Assembly: GCA_038749025.1 (NCBI GenBank)
Contig: JBCDIL010000001.1
Span: 62,001 to 126,000, forward strand
Source: JBCAXA01 sp038749025
GTDB taxonomy: Bacteria; Pseudomonadota; Gammaproteobacteria; Steroidobacterales; Woeseiaceae
DNA: 64,000 nucleotides
Direction: 5' to 3'
Shown: positions 1 to 8,720 of the stretch, piece by piece
Layout: each line of letters starts with the position of its first letter
Numbering within the stretch: the first letter of the stretch is position 1
Program-made: the position numbers and the translations under genes
The notes under the pieces: generated by a model
What the model was told of the DNA's origin: nothing
The model's database searches: none
The model's input: only the letters and a program-made list of their open reading frames with translations

Positions 1-582
1 CAAGCCATCGCCCACGCCGAGAGCCAGCAAGGGATCGAACCGGGCAGCATCGACCTGATGCCGATTGTCGAGACGGCCGCCGGTGTCGAGCATGTCGCGG
101 ATTTCGCCGGGGCGACGGAGCGCGTCCATCGCCTCGCGTTCGGCGGTGGCGACTACACGCTCGATTTAGACTTCATTTGGTCGGCCGACGAAGCGGCGCT
201 CGGCTACGCCCGCGCGAAGCTCGCGCACGGATCGCGGGTCGCTGGGCTGGAGCCGCCGATCGATACCGTCGTTTTGCAGATCCGCGACAACGACCGGTTT
301 AGCGCATCGGCCGAGCGTGGTCGCACGTTTGGCTTCGCAGGCAAACTCTGTATCCATCCGCAACAAGTGCCGCTTTGCCACGCCGTGTTCACGCCGTCGG
401 ATAGCGAGATCGATCATGCGCGGCGCGTCGTCGCCGCGTTTGAGGAAGCGGAAGCGGCAGGCTCGGCATCGATACAACTCGATGGCTATTTCATCGACTA
501 CCCGATCGTTTACAAAGCGCAACGTGTACTGGCTTTCGCCGAGCGCGTTGCTGAATCTCGCTCTTTTCAGGAGGAACGCTGA
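1..582 (+). CDS. CitE/HpcH-family acyl-CoA lyase, 3' part only
   Basis: The frame is open from the first base, so the gene starts outside the window; 193 codons of the C-terminal part are present. The stretch FGGGDYTLDLD and the later GKLCIHPQQV match the CitE / malyl-CoA lyase / HpcH aldolase family, TIM-barrel enzymes that split or form C-C bonds of acyl-CoA thioesters with a divalent metal. The C-terminal lid region (IDYPIVYKAQRVL) is intact. The stop codon overlaps the ATG of the following MmgE/PrpD gene in a TGATG junction, so the two are probably translationally coupled. The exact substrate (citramalyl-, malyl- or another 3-hydroxyacyl-CoA) cannot be told from this piece. Family call is firm; function is inferred. 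Confidence 0.85.
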   Translation, partial: QAIAHAESQQGIEPGSIDLMPIVETAAGVEHVADFAGATERVHRLAFGGGDYTLDLDFIWSADEAALGYARAKLAHGSRVAGLEPPIDTVVLQIRDNDRFSASAERGRTFGFAGKLCIHPQQVPLCHAVFTPSDSEIDHARRVVAAFEEAEAAGSASIQLDGYFIDYPIVYKAQRVLAFAERVAESRSFQEER

Positions 583-2000
583 TGAGCGCTGCAGTTGAAA
601 CGCTAGATAGCGGCCGAGGCCGCCACCCGTTGGCATTGCAATTCGCCGAGTTCGCGGCGTCGTTCTCGCTCGACCAAGTGCCGAGTGACGTTGTGGAATA
701 TGCGAAACTGTGCATCGCCGATACGATCGGCATCGGCTTTGCTTCGCATCGGTACGATTTCGCGAGCGCCTCGCTACGAGGAATCAGCGCCCTAGCCAGT
801 GACGGAGACTACCCGGTCGTTGGCACCACCCTGCGCTTACCGGTTCGCGATGCTGCGATGGCCAACGGTCTTCTGATGCACGGTCTCGATTATGACGATA
901 CCCACACGGGCGCCGTCATCCACTGCTCCACCAGCGCCGTGCCGCTGGTATTAGCGGAGGGTCAACGCCGCGGTGTCACCGGTGCACAGGCACTGGCGGC
1001 ATACCTGCTCGCCATTGAAACCGATGCCCGAATCGGGATGGTTGCCGAAGGCATGCTACAAAAAATCGGTTTCCACCCAACGGGCCTCGTTGGCATCTTT
1101 GGCTGCTCCGTCGCCGCCGGGTTGCTGGGCGGTCTACCCCCCCAACAGATGGCGATGGCGCAAGGCGTCGCGCTCAGTATGGCGAGTGGCAGCCTTGAGT
1201 TCTTGGAGGACGGCTCCTGGACCAAGCGTTTACACCCGGGCTGGGCAGCGGCCAGCGCGATTCAAGCAACGTCGATGGCGGAGCATGATTTTAAAGCGCC
1301 CCTCAATGCTTACGAGGGACGCTACGGCTTGTACAGCTTGTACCTGCGTGCCGATGCCGTCGACACACGCGAGACGGCTGCAACATTGGGTAGCGAATGG
1401 GAAATGAACCGAGTCGCGATTAAGCCCTACCCGATCTGCCACTTTAACCACGCATCGGTGGACTCGATGTTGGCACTGGTACGCGATCACGGACTCACTC
1501 CCGACGATATTGAGAGCGCAACCGTGTTGTTACACGACAAACAACACGATGTCGTTTGCCGTCCGGAAGCCGCTAAGCGCCGTCCGCAAAACGATTACGA
1601 TGCGAAATTCAGTGTGCATTTCGCGGTCGCCGCGGCGGCCGTGCGCCATCGATTCACACTGGAAGAGTTAGCCGACGATGCCTTAAATGACCCCGCCATT
1701 CTTGCGCTTGCCGACCGCATCACGTTCCAACACGACGACGACTCGCGCTACCCCGAGTATTACTCGGGTGGCATCGTCGTTACGACGCGCGATGGCCGGA
1801 CACTGGGACACCGAGAGCCTATCAATCGCGGCGCCGACTCGCGGCGACTGTCGGCGACCGATGTGCGTGAGAAGTTTATGGCCAATACGGTTGGCCACCT
1901 CAGCGCTGCTGCGGCTACGCGATTATGGGATGCGATCCAATCGCTCGATACCGCAGCCAACCTGGATACCGTGACCGCAAGTCTGTGCGCTGAGGTGTAA
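582..2000 (+). CDS. MmgE/PrpD family protein
   Basis: A 472-residue protein of the MmgE/PrpD family, whose members include 2-methylcitrate dehydratase, cis-aconitate decarboxylase and iminodisuccinate epimerase. Typical features are the N-terminal helical domain (LALQFAEFAASFSLDQVPSDVVEYAK, then DTIGIGFAS), NGLLMHGLDYDDTHTGAVIHCS, the HPTGLVGIFG segment and KPYPICHFNH with the family's conserved C/H region. Length is normal for the family. ATG overlaps the stop of the upstream lyase gene, with a GAGGA ribosome site inside that gene. Its setting between a CitE-like lyase and an HpaB/AbfD-like flavoprotein suggests a dehydration or isomerisation step on a branched or dicarboxylic acid; that is inference, as the family is functionally diverse. 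Confidence 0.88.
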   Translation: MSAAVETLDSGRGRHPLALQFAEFAASFSLDQVPSDVVEYAKLCIADTIGIGFASHRYDFASASLRGISALASDGDYPVVGTTLRLPVRDAAMANGLLMHGLDYDDTHTGAVIHCSTSAVPLVLAEGQRRGVTGAQALAAYLLAIETDARIGMVAEGMLQKIGFHPTGLVGIFGCSVAAGLLGGLPPQQMAMAQGVALSMASGSLEFLEDGSWTKRLHPGWAAASAIQATSMAEHDFKAPLNAYEGRYGLYSLYLRADAVDTRETAATLGSEWEMNRVAIKPYPICHFNHASVDSMLALVRDHGLTPDDIESATVLLHDKQHDVVCRPEAAKRRPQNDYDAKFSVHFAVAAAAVRHRFTLEELADDALNDPAILALADRITFQHDDDSRYPEYYSGGIVVTTRDGRTLGHREPINRGADSRRLSATDVREKFMANTVGHLSAAAATRLWDAIQSLDTAANLDTVTASLCAEV

Positions 2001-2003
2001 ACG

Positions 2004-3548
2004 ATGCTAATGAGTGCCGACGATTACCGTGAGAGTCTGCGCGCCTACAAGCCACGCGTGTTCGTGAATGGTGATCAAGTCGATAGCGTTGCCGATGAAC
2101 CGCGTTTCGAGCCGGGTATTCGCGCGGTAGGCGTCACGTACGACTATGCGCTGCGCACCGACTACCGACAATGGATGGTCGAGCAGCAGGCAACATCGGG
2201 CAACGATGTGAATCGAATGATACACATCAATCGCCACACCGAAGATTTGTTAGCCAAGTTGGAAGCGGTACGCCTGGTGTGCCGCGAAACCGGTTGCGCC
2301 CAGCGCTACCTTTCGCACGACGCCTTAAACGCAATCTATCAAGCGACCTACCGCGCCGATGCCGAGGCCAACACCGACTACCACAGCCGATTCGTCGAGT
2401 ACTTGCACGGCATCCAGGACCGCGACCTAACGCTAGGGGTTGCGATGACCGATGCCAAAGGCGATCGCAGCCAGCGCCCGCAAGCGCAAGCCAACCCCGA
2501 CGTCTACGTTCGAATCGTCGAGCGCCGCAGCGATGGCATCGTGATCAGCGGTACCAAAGCGATTGTAACGGGCGGTCCGTACATGCATGAGCTGCTCGTG
2601 ATGCCGTGCCGGACGATGACGGCCGACGCCGCCGACTACGCGGTTTGCTGCGCCGTACCCCTCGATGCAGACGGATTGACAGTCATCGCACGGCCGGCTG
2701 GCCGACCCGGTGATCCGGCGGCAAAGTTTGCGGCGAAATACGGTCAATCAACGGCCGTCTGTATTTTCGATAAGGTCTTCGTCCCATGGGAAAAGGTGTT
2801 CATGGCCGGCGAATGGCAGCACAGCGAGTACTTGGTTACCAACTACGCGACCCACCATCGGCATAGCTGTATTGCCGCCCGTGCCGGCTTCGGCGATCTA
2901 TTGATCGGTGCTGGCGCCTTGATGACCGAAGCGAACGGGCTCGATCCGGAACGCATCGGCCACATTCGTCAGTCGATGGTTGAGCTCATCAAGATCGTCG
3001 AAGGGTTCTTCGCGTGCGGCGTCGCCGCGTCGGTCTACGGGATAGAAGACCCGGCCGGTAATTGGCAACCGGAGCCAGTCTTCGCGAACGTCGGCAAGTT
3101 GCTGCTCGCCACGCAAATCTACGACATGCACCGCACCGCCCATGAGGTGTCCGGCGGTTTGGTCGTCGCCCTCCCCGGCCCCGATGAGGATCACAACCCA
3201 CAAACAGCGGGCGACCTCGCGACGATGCTACGGGCGCGCGAAGACATTCCGTACGAGCAACGCATCGACGTCTCACGCTTTATTGAAGACATAACGGCGT
3301 CGAACACCGGTGGTTGGTACTCCGTCATTTCGCTGCACGGCGGCGGCAGCCCCGAAGCGATGAAACGGGAAATCTACCGCAACTACCCCATCGAGGAGCG
3401 TCGTCAGCTCGTCGAAAGACTGCTGGATCGCGGGGTTGCCGACACGTCAGCGACCGGTGCACCCGCCCGGCAGCGCCAGCCCGGCCAGTGCTGTCCGGTG
3501 GGCTGTGCGGCGCCCGATATCGATCAGCGCCGGAAACGAACCGGCTAG
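2004..3548 (+). CDS. HpaB / 4-hydroxybutyryl-CoA dehydratase-like flavoprotein
   Basis: A 514-residue protein of the 4-hydroxyphenylacetate 3-hydroxylase (HpaB) / 4-hydroxybutyryl-CoA dehydratase (AbfD) superfamily, an acyl-CoA-dehydrogenase-like FAD fold. Seen: the N-terminal opening (SADDYRESLRAYKPRVFVNG), a central SGTKAIVTGGPY segment, DKVFVPWEKVFM, and the C-terminal helical part. AbfD carries a [4Fe-4S] cluster on three Cys and one His; here there is CRETGC (C93, C98) and THHRHSC (H284, H285, C289), but the spacing does not let me claim the full ligand set. A tail beyond the usual end has a CCPVGC cluster (C496, C497, C501). It follows the MmgE/PrpD gene by 3 bases. Either a dehydratase or a flavin monooxygenase is possible. 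ATG at 2010 is an alternative start. Confidence 0.82.
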   Translation: MLMSADDYRESLRAYKPRVFVNGDQVDSVADEPRFEPGIRAVGVTYDYALRTDYRQWMVEQQATSGNDVNRMIHINRHTEDLLAKLEAVRLVCRETGCAQRYLSHDALNAIYQATYRADAEANTDYHSRFVEYLHGIQDRDLTLGVAMTDAKGDRSQRPQAQANPDVYVRIVERRSDGIVISGTKAIVTGGPYMHELLVMPCRTMTADAADYAVCCAVPLDADGLTVIARPAGRPGDPAAKFAAKYGQSTAVCIFDKVFVPWEKVFMAGEWQHSEYLVTNYATHHRHSCIAARAGFGDLLIGAGALMTEANGLDPERIGHIRQSMVELIKIVEGFFACGVAASVYGIEDPAGNWQPEPVFANVGKLLLATQIYDMHRTAHEVSGGLVVALPGPDEDHNPQTAGDLATMLRAREDIPYEQRIDVSRFIEDITASNTGGWYSVISLHGGGSPEAMKREIYRNYPIEERRQLVERLLDRGVADTSATGAPARQRQPGQCCPVGCAAPDIDQRRKRTG

Positions 3549-3602
3549 TCAGCGCCGAGCCTTGTTAGACTCCAGGCGTCGCGAACAAAAACCAAGGCCC
3601 CA

Positions 3603-4055
3603 ATGAGGCACGCCGATAATAGCGATCTGCTGACACCATCGCTGCAAGACGATTCTGCAGCCGCCGTTTATTCGGTTGGCGCCCTAATCGCCGCCGCCTT
3701 TTTCGGGGGCGGGATCGCTGTTGTCATGATGGGTACGCTGAATGCTCAGCGGCTGAGCCGACTGGGCCGAGACAGCATCTGGCTGATTCTGATGCTGCTT
3801 TTGTCGATCGGCGCCGTAGTGTTCGCCATTGAGCTAGATGTCAGCGAGTCAGGACGCAGCCTACGAGCGGTTGTCAGCCGTGGTTTAGGATTCGCGCTCT
3901 GCGGTGTGCTGTACGTAATGCATCGACGGGCTTTCAAAGCGATGACCGTGCTCGGGCTCGACCCTCCGTCACCTTACAAGCCAGTAATTGTTGCGTGCAT
4001 CATGTCCTTCGCTGTCACAAGTGTAATCATTCGGCTGATGGGAATGGATCTGTGA
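3603..4055 (+). CDS. Small integral membrane protein
   Basis: A 150-residue protein that I do not recognise. It has about four hydrophobic stretches: around residues 20-45 (VGALIAAAFFGGGIAVVMM), 60-78 (IWLILMLLLSIGAVVFAIEL), 90-106 (GLGFALCGVLYVM) and 126-148 (VIVACIMSFAVTSVIIRLM). The gene ends in a GTGA junction with the next gene, a membrane-anchored TPR protein, which is followed by a TPR-AAA ATPase, so the three probably form one operon and possibly one complex. An AAGG sequence precedes the ATG. No catalytic motif is visible. Confidence 0.72.
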   Translation: MRHADNSDLLTPSLQDDSAAAVYSVGALIAAAFFGGGIAVVMMGTLNAQRLSRLGRDSIWLILMLLLSIGAVVFAIELDVSESGRSLRAVVSRGLGFALCGVLYVMHRRAFKAMTVLGLDPPSPYKPVIVACIMSFAVTSVIIRLMGMDL

Positions 4056-4930
4056 GCGACAACCCAGACAACCTTGCGACCGCCCGCCACGAGATCGGCG
4101 AGCTGCTTGATCGACAGCGCTGGGCTATGGCCGAGCGGCGTCTCGCCGAGGTCTTGCCGAACTACCCGGACAATTTGGAGCTGCGCTATTTCCAGGCTAT
4201 CGTCGATTGGGTAGCCGACCGCGATCGGCGCGCCGTCGAGATTCTCGAAGGTGTACTCGTTGATGAGCCGACCTATTACGACGCGCGCTACCTGCTCGCG
4301 CGGGTAAAACTCGGCCAGGACGAGTACCGGCAAGCCGAGGAAATGCTATTGGGTCTGCTGGCTGACTACCCGGAGTCGGCGGCGCTGTATGCAACCTATG
4401 CCGAGGTCATGCTGCGCACAATGCACTTCGAGAAAGCGGAAGCATTGGCCGCCGAAGCGCTGAAGCGAGACCCGGACCACGAGGGCGCGATGAACGTGCA
4501 CGTGCTCTGTGGCTTTGTGAATTCCAGCAACGATGAACAACGTGAGCGCCTGCAACGCTTACTGCAAGAACACCCGGACCAGATGCAGACGACGATTCGT
4601 CTCGTTCAGCACCTAATCGAACAAGGCCGCCACGAAGAGGCTTTCCAGTTATCGCGCGAGTTAGTGCTCGCCGACCCGGCGAATGGCAGCCTCGTAGAAC
4701 TCGCCAGTGAATTGCGCCGTGCTAACCACTGGTCGATGAAACCGCTGTGGCCAATGCAACGCTTTGGCTGGGCGGGCTCCATCGGTATTTGGTTCGGCGC
4801 CGTCCTGCTGTTTCGCTCCGGCGTGCTCGACGGGACGCCAACGCTCGCGAACTATTTGGTCGGAGCGTTGCTGATCTACGTTGTGTACAGCTGGGTTTGG
4901 CCGCCGCTGCTTAGGCGGATCCTGCGTTAG
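4052..4930 (+). CDS. TPR-repeat protein with C-terminal membrane anchor
   Basis: Start chosen at the GTG that overlaps the stop of the upstream gene (GTGA); an upstream in-frame ATG at 3995 would place 19 codons inside that gene and encodes nothing recognisable. The 292-residue product has degenerate tetratricopeptide helices over residues 10-220 (AMAERRLAEVLPNYPDN, YRQAEEMLLGLLADYPES, FEKAEALAAEALKRDPDH, HEEAFQLSRELVLADPANG), then two hydrophobic segments near the C-terminus (GSIGIWFGAVLLFRSG and LVGALLIYVVYSWVWPPLL) and a basic end. It probably scaffolds proteins at the inner membrane. The AAA protein encoded 12 bases downstream also starts with TPR-like helices, which suggests that the two proteins meet. 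Confidence 0.8.
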   Translation: MSDNPDNLATARHEIGELLDRQRWAMAERRLAEVLPNYPDNLELRYFQAIVDWVADRDRRAVEILEGVLVDEPTYYDARYLLARVKLGQDEYRQAEEMLLGLLADYPESAALYATYAEVMLRTMHFEKAEALAAEALKRDPDHEGAMNVHVLCGFVNSSNDEQRERLQRLLQEHPDQMQTTIRLVQHLIEQGRHEEAFQLSRELVLADPANGSLVELASELRRANHWSMKPLWPMQRFGWAGSIGIWFGAVLLFRSGVLDGTPTLANYLVGALLIYVVYSWVWPPLLRRILR

Positions 4931-4942
4931 CGGAAGGTAACC

Positions 4943-6166
4943 GTGACCAACAAGACCGAGATCGAAAACGAGCTGCTCAAAGATCCTTTCAACGTTGATC
5001 TTCGCGAGCAATATGCCGCGTTGTTACTGGCCGGCAATGACACCGAGGCGGCACTCGCGCAGTACGAATTGGTACTGAAAGCCGAACCCAGTCGAGTCGG
5101 CGGCGTTATTGGACTTGCGAAGTGCGCCGAACGTAGCGGCGACTCGGAGCTGGCACTCGACCGCTATCGGCAAGCACGCACTATGGACGGTTTCGAACCG
5201 GACGACGAACTCGAGGCGCTGTGGCACAGAGCCCAATCGAGCACGCCGCAACTGAGCGTTGTGAATGGCGGTAATAATGTCATGGAGCTCAGTGCCGCTC
5301 GCGAGCCGACCGTCACGTTTGCCGATATCGCCGGCATGGATGGGCTTAAAAAAGTCCTGCGACTGCAAATTATCGAGCCCTTTCGAAACCCGGGCTTGTT
5401 CCAACGCTTTCGCAAGAAAGCCGGTGGTGGCGTCCTTCTGTACGGCCCACCGGGCTGCGGCAAAACACTGACGGCGCGCGCGATTGCCGGCGAGGTCTCG
5501 GCCGAGTTTCGTGCGGTGGGTATCAGCGATGTACTGAACATGTGGATCGGCGAGAGCGAGAAGAACTTAGCCGATATCTTTGAGCAAGCGCGAGCACGGC
5601 GCCCTTGTGTGCTGTTTTTTGATGAACTCGATGCATTGGCTTACTCACGGTCGAAAGCGTCGTCCAGCGCCGCACGAACGGTTGTTAATGAGTTTCTCGC
5701 CCAGCTGGACGGCTTCAATGACGACAACGAAGGCGTTTTGATCCTCGCCGCGACGAATATGCCCTGGGATGTCGACCCCGCCATGAAGCGACCGGGTCGA
5801 TTTTCTCGGCAGGTGTTCGTCCCGCCGCCCGACCAGGCAGCCCGCGCCGAGATGCTCCGCATGAAGCTCGACGACGTTCCGACGTCTGAGATTGACGCCG
5901 AGGCGATCGCGAGCAGGACCGAGCTGTACTCGGGTGCCGATATCGATGGGTTGCTCGACCTAGCGAAAGACGAAGCACTGGCGGATATTTTGGATAGCGG
6001 CGAACAGCGTGACCTCACGATGAACGACTTGATCGCTGCACTCGATCAGGTAACGCCGTCGACGGTCGATTGGATCAAGACCGCACGCAATCTCGTTAAG
6101 TTCTCGGGCGCGGACTCGAGCTACAAAGACGTCGAGAAGTACCTAAAGACCGTTAAACGCTATTGA
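4943..6166 (+). CDS. TPR-AAA ATPase resembling the Vps4/spastin group
   Basis: GTG start behind a GGAAGG ribosome site; 407 residues. Residues 1-95 are TPR-like helices (NDTEAALAQYELVLKAEPS, GDSELALDRYRQA). A classic AAA module follows: Walker A GPPGCGKT (168-175), pore-loop aromatic in MWIGESE (W201), Walker B LFFDELDAL (D227, E228), sensor-1 ATNMPWDVDPAMKRPGRFSR, and a small helical domain with YSGADIDGLL. The C-terminal end (SYKDVEKYLK) resembles the last helix of Vps4/spastin-type remodelers rather than FtsH, and no protease domain is present. It probably threads or disassembles a protein complex. Upstream genes encode two membrane proteins, one with TPRs, which may recruit it. The substrate is unknown. 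Confidence 0.88.
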   Translation: MTNKTEIENELLKDPFNVDLREQYAALLLAGNDTEAALAQYELVLKAEPSRVGGVIGLAKCAERSGDSELALDRYRQARTMDGFEPDDELEALWHRAQSSTPQLSVVNGGNNVMELSAAREPTVTFADIAGMDGLKKVLRLQIIEPFRNPGLFQRFRKKAGGGVLLYGPPGCGKTLTARAIAGEVSAEFRAVGISDVLNMWIGESEKNLADIFEQARARRPCVLFFDELDALAYSRSKASSSAARTVVNEFLAQLDGFNDDNEGVLILAATNMPWDVDPAMKRPGRFSRQVFVPPPDQAARAEMLRMKLDDVPTSEIDAEAIASRTELYSGADIDGLLDLAKDEALADILDSGEQRDLTMNDLIAALDQVTPSTVDWIKTARNLVKFSGADSSYKDVEKYLKTVKRY

Positions 6167-6167
6167 G

Positions 6168-7019
6168 CTAGAACGGGACGGCTAAATCGGCGGGCGGCAG
6201 AATCGTCGTTCGCTTCATCAAGCGCGTGTGGTCGCCATCGAACGGGTCGCGGCGGTGCATGGTGCAAGCGTTATCCCACATCAAACAGTCCCCCGGCTGC
6301 CACGTGTGCTCATAAACGAATTGCGGTTGCACCGTCCATTCGAAAAGGTAATCGAGCAAGTTTTGGCTGTCGGCTTGCGGCAACCCTACTATCGCGATCG
6401 TCATGCCTGGGCATAAATAGAGTGCTTTCTCACCGGTGATGGGATGCGTGCGCACGATCGGCTGATCGATATCGGGCGATTTTTTCTTCTGCTCTTTCGA
6501 CGTCGGCACACTGTAAGCCCGGTTGAACGCTTCATAGGACTGAGTCGCTAGGCGACCCGCTAAACGGTCTTTGATGTCCGCCGGCAGCGCCTCGTACGCG
6601 GCAGCCATATCGGCGAAATACGTGTTGCCGCCGGTAGGCGGTAACTGGACGGCACAGAGCAGCGAGCCGACGGCCGGGCGCGGCAGGTAGATTTGGTCGT
6701 AGTGCCAGCCCACTTCGGTGTCGGCGAGAATCCCGACGTTGCGATCGCCGTCACGGGCGTTTGAGACATACAGAATCTCGGGGTTCACCGGCGACAAGAA
6801 TTCAGTTCGAACATGAATCTCTAGCTCACCGAACTGACGACTGAAATCGACGAGTGCGGCCTCGTCAACGTTCTGATCGCGAAACAGCAGAAGCTTATGT
6901 TTGGCCCATTGCTCACGGACGAAGGCAACCGTTGCTGAGTCGGCCTCGGCAGCGATGCTGACGCCTGCGAGTTCCGCGCCGAATGTTGCCGTTAACTGGC
7001 GCCGTACCGACTGGCTCAC
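6168..7019 (-). CDS. TauD/TfdA-family Fe(II)/2-oxoglutarate dioxygenase
   Basis: A 283-residue member of the TauD/TfdA family, which couples 2-oxoglutarate decarboxylation to hydroxylation of a substrate. The iron site is visible: HxD in GWHYDQIYLP, and the distal His in CTMHRRDPF followed by the 2-oxoglutarate-binding Arg in DGDHTRLMKRT. The start is the GTG at 7019 behind GGGGA. The gene converges on the AAA ATPase gene with one base between the stop codons. A perfect 18-base palindrome lies 14 bases upstream of the start, so the promoter is probably controlled by the same regulator as the divergent isochorismatase genes nearby. The substrate (sulfonate, aryloxyalkanoate, other) is not determined. 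Confidence 0.9.
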   Translation of the reverse strand: MSQSVRRQLTATFGAELAGVSIAAEADSATVAFVREQWAKHKLLLFRDQNVDEAALVDFSRQFGELEIHVRTEFLSPVNPEILYVSNARDGDRNVGILADTEVGWHYDQIYLPRPAVGSLLCAVQLPPTGGNTYFADMAAAYEALPADIKDRLAGRLATQSYEAFNRAYSVPTSKEQKKKSPDIDQPIVRTHPITGEKALYLCPGMTIAIVGLPQADSQNLLDYLFEWTVQPQFVYEHTWQPGDCLMWDNACTMHRRDPFDGDHTRLMKRTTILPPADLAVPF

Positions 7020-7032
7020 CGTTCATCCCCGT

Positions 7033-7050
7033 CAAATGTCCGGACATTTG
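7033..7050. promoter_or_regulatory. 18-base perfect palindrome, probable operator
   Basis: CAAATGTCCGGACATTTG reads the same on both strands. It lies 14 bases upstream of the dioxygenase gene start and 43 bases beyond the end of the transporter gene. A near copy occurs at 8721-8737 in the next promoter region, which supports a shared transcription factor. No regulator gene is adjacent, so the protein is unknown. Confidence 0.65.
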
Positions 7051-7092
7051 CAGTCTAAAAAATCGCCTCGCCACTGTCAATGGCCGCCGGGA

Positions 7093-8016
7093 CTACGGGG
7101 TTGCCGGTCGCTGCCGACGCAGCTCGACGACGAGAATACCGAGCACAATCAGTGCGATACCCAACAACTGATCGCCGCCGATGCGCTCCCCTAAGAGCGT
7201 AAACGCCATCAATGTCGTTGCGACCGGACCCACGGTACTGGCAATGGCGGCCCGTTGCGGACCGATGCGGCGCACACCCTCCGCCACCGCGTACAACGGC
7301 AATACCGTTGCGACGAGGATGAGCCCTGCCATCCATGCCCACGCCGATGAGTCCATCGTGACGTGCTGCCAGCCGGTCGTCACTTGGTAATGGACGGCAA
7401 ATGAGGCGGCGGCAGCGCCCATGGCGACCACGTTGAGCTGTGCGCTCGTCATTACCGTCATCGCCGCCGCTGTGGCCAGCATGTAGTAGACCATCGTGCA
7501 GGCGCAGCCGAGCACCAATAGTGCGCCGAATGCGTTTGCCTCAAGTACGGACGGACGAAACGCACCGACGGTCAGCGCAATACCGATGTAAGTCGCCGCT
7601 GTTGCCAATAGCGTTTTCCAACCGGGCCGACGACCGCGGAAGACCCAAAAATAGACAACCAACAGCGCCGGATACGCGAATAGCAGCGCTCGTTCGACGC
7701 TGGCATCAATCAATGACAACGCGTAAAAGTTGATGCCGGCGCCAACGTAGTAGCAAACGAACCCGGCCGATGCCGCTTTGATGATTAGCGGTGCCGGGAC
7801 ATGGCGCAGGCCTGCAAAGCCGCCGGTGGCGAGAGCGATCGCGACAAAGCCGGGGTACGCCAGCACCGACCGAACCGCCACAACCGTTTCCGGCGTGACC
7901 CCGCGTGCATACAAAAACTTGGCGAATATGCCTTTCGACGCCAGCATCGTCGCACCGATGACGACCAGTACGACGCCTACCCAGCGATCATCGCGGCCCG
8001 TGGTAACAGCGGTCAG
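7093..8016 (-). CDS. EamA/DMT-family membrane transporter
   Basis: About 300 residues with ten predicted hydrophobic helices and the two-fold EamA arrangement (first half starting at WVGVVLVVIGATMLASKGIFAKF; second half around AFGALLVLGCACTMVYYML; last helices GGDQLLGIALIVLGILVVEL). Members export small metabolites or amino acids. The start is unclear: the only in-frame ATGs are at 8142, deep inside the preceding gene and giving an implausible Cys/Arg-rich leader, and at 7947, which would cut helix 1. No in-frame GTG or TTG lies between. I mark a CTG at 8016, just past the stop of the upstream isochorismatase gene, as the most sensible boundary. Probably co-transcribed with that gene. Confidence 0.82.
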   Translation of the reverse strand: MTAVTTGRDDRWVGVVLVVIGATMLASKGIFAKFLYARGVTPETVVAVRSVLAYPGFVAIALATGGFAGLRHVPAPLIIKAASAGFVCYYVGAGINFYALSLIDASVERALLFAYPALLVVYFWVFRGRRPGWKTLLATAATYIGIALTVGAFRPSVLEANAFGALLVLGCACTMVYYMLATAAAMTVMTSAQLNVVAMGAAAASFAVHYQVTTGWQHVTMDSSAWAWMAGLILVATVLPLYAVAEGVRRIGPQRAAIASTVGPVATTLMAFTLLGERIGGDQLLGIALIVLGILVVELRRQRPATP

Positions 8017-8020
8017 AGGG

Positions 8021-8698
8021 CTAGCTCTGGCGAGCGTCGAGTGCGGCGATAACGTCGGCCGTTGACATGATGCGAGCCCACAAGCGGCGCAGCATCGACA
8101 GCGTGGCTTGCTGCATCTCGTCGCTATCGGTCCCGGTCGCATCGTCGACGATCACCACTTTGTATTGCGAGTCGCAGGCCTCCATCGCGGTCATCGCAAC
8201 ACAGTTATTCGTTGAAACACCGACACAGACCACCGTGCGAATACCCATCGCTTTAAGATGCGAGTCAATACCGGTCGAGCGAAACGCGCCCATCGTCGTT
8301 TTGTTGAGCACTAGCTCGCCAGGCTCCGGTGTTAGCGCCTCGACGACCTCATGTTCCGGCTGACCCTCGATGTTATTTGTGGCTTTAACGATGGCGGCGA
8401 GGTGCGCCGGAACGTCGGTTGCATCAGGTGTATTGGCCCCATAGGTGATGTAGATGACCGGGACTGACGCGGCGCGAAACGCCGCGCACAGCGCCTGGAT
8501 ATTCGGCACCAACAGGTTTTCTATGCGGGAAAATCGGTAGTCTGCGGAATCGAGGCTGCCTGCTTTTTTCAGCAATGCACCGAGGCCCATCGAGCGATTG
8601 CCCGTCGCGTTCTGCATATCGATAACGAGTAGCGCCGTGTCGTCGCGCGTTACCTCCACCGTCTGGCTGAATTGGTCGATAAACGTCGGCTTGCTCAT
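8021..8698 (-). CDS. Isochorismatase-family cysteine hydrolase (1)
   Basis: Start taken at the ATG (MSKPTFIDQF) preceded by GGAAG; a TTG 36 bases upstream also gives an open frame but lies close to the putative operator. The 225-residue product has the cysteine-hydrolase triad: Asp in LLVIDMQNA, Lys in VLNKTTMGAF, and the nucleophile Cys in STNNCVAMTAMEA. This fold covers amidohydrolases such as nicotinamidase, N-carbamoylsarcosine amidase, maleamate amidase and ureidoacrylate hydrolase. The gene is transcribed divergently from a second, different isochorismatase-fold gene, with an operator-like palindrome between them. An amide-hydrolysing role is likely; the substrate is open. Confidence 0.88.
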   Translation of the reverse strand: MSKPTFIDQFSQTVEVTRDDTALLVIDMQNATGNRSMGLGALLKKAGSLDSADYRFSRIENLLVPNIQALCAAFRAASVPVIYITYGANTPDATDVPAHLAAIVKATNNIEGQPEHEVVEALTPEPGELVLNKTTMGAFRSTGIDSHLKAMGIRTVVCVGVSTNNCVAMTAMEACDSQYKVVIVDDATGTDSDEMQQATLSMLRRLWARIMSTADVIAALDARQS

Positions 8699-8720
8699 CA
8701 CGCCGCTTCCGGTGCCGTTG

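Noticed and set aside
8017..8142. Upstream ATG extension of the EamA transporter into the preceding gene
   Set aside because: It would add a Cys/Arg-rich leader of 42 residues overlapping the end of the isochorismatase gene in another frame; the first membrane helix starts later.
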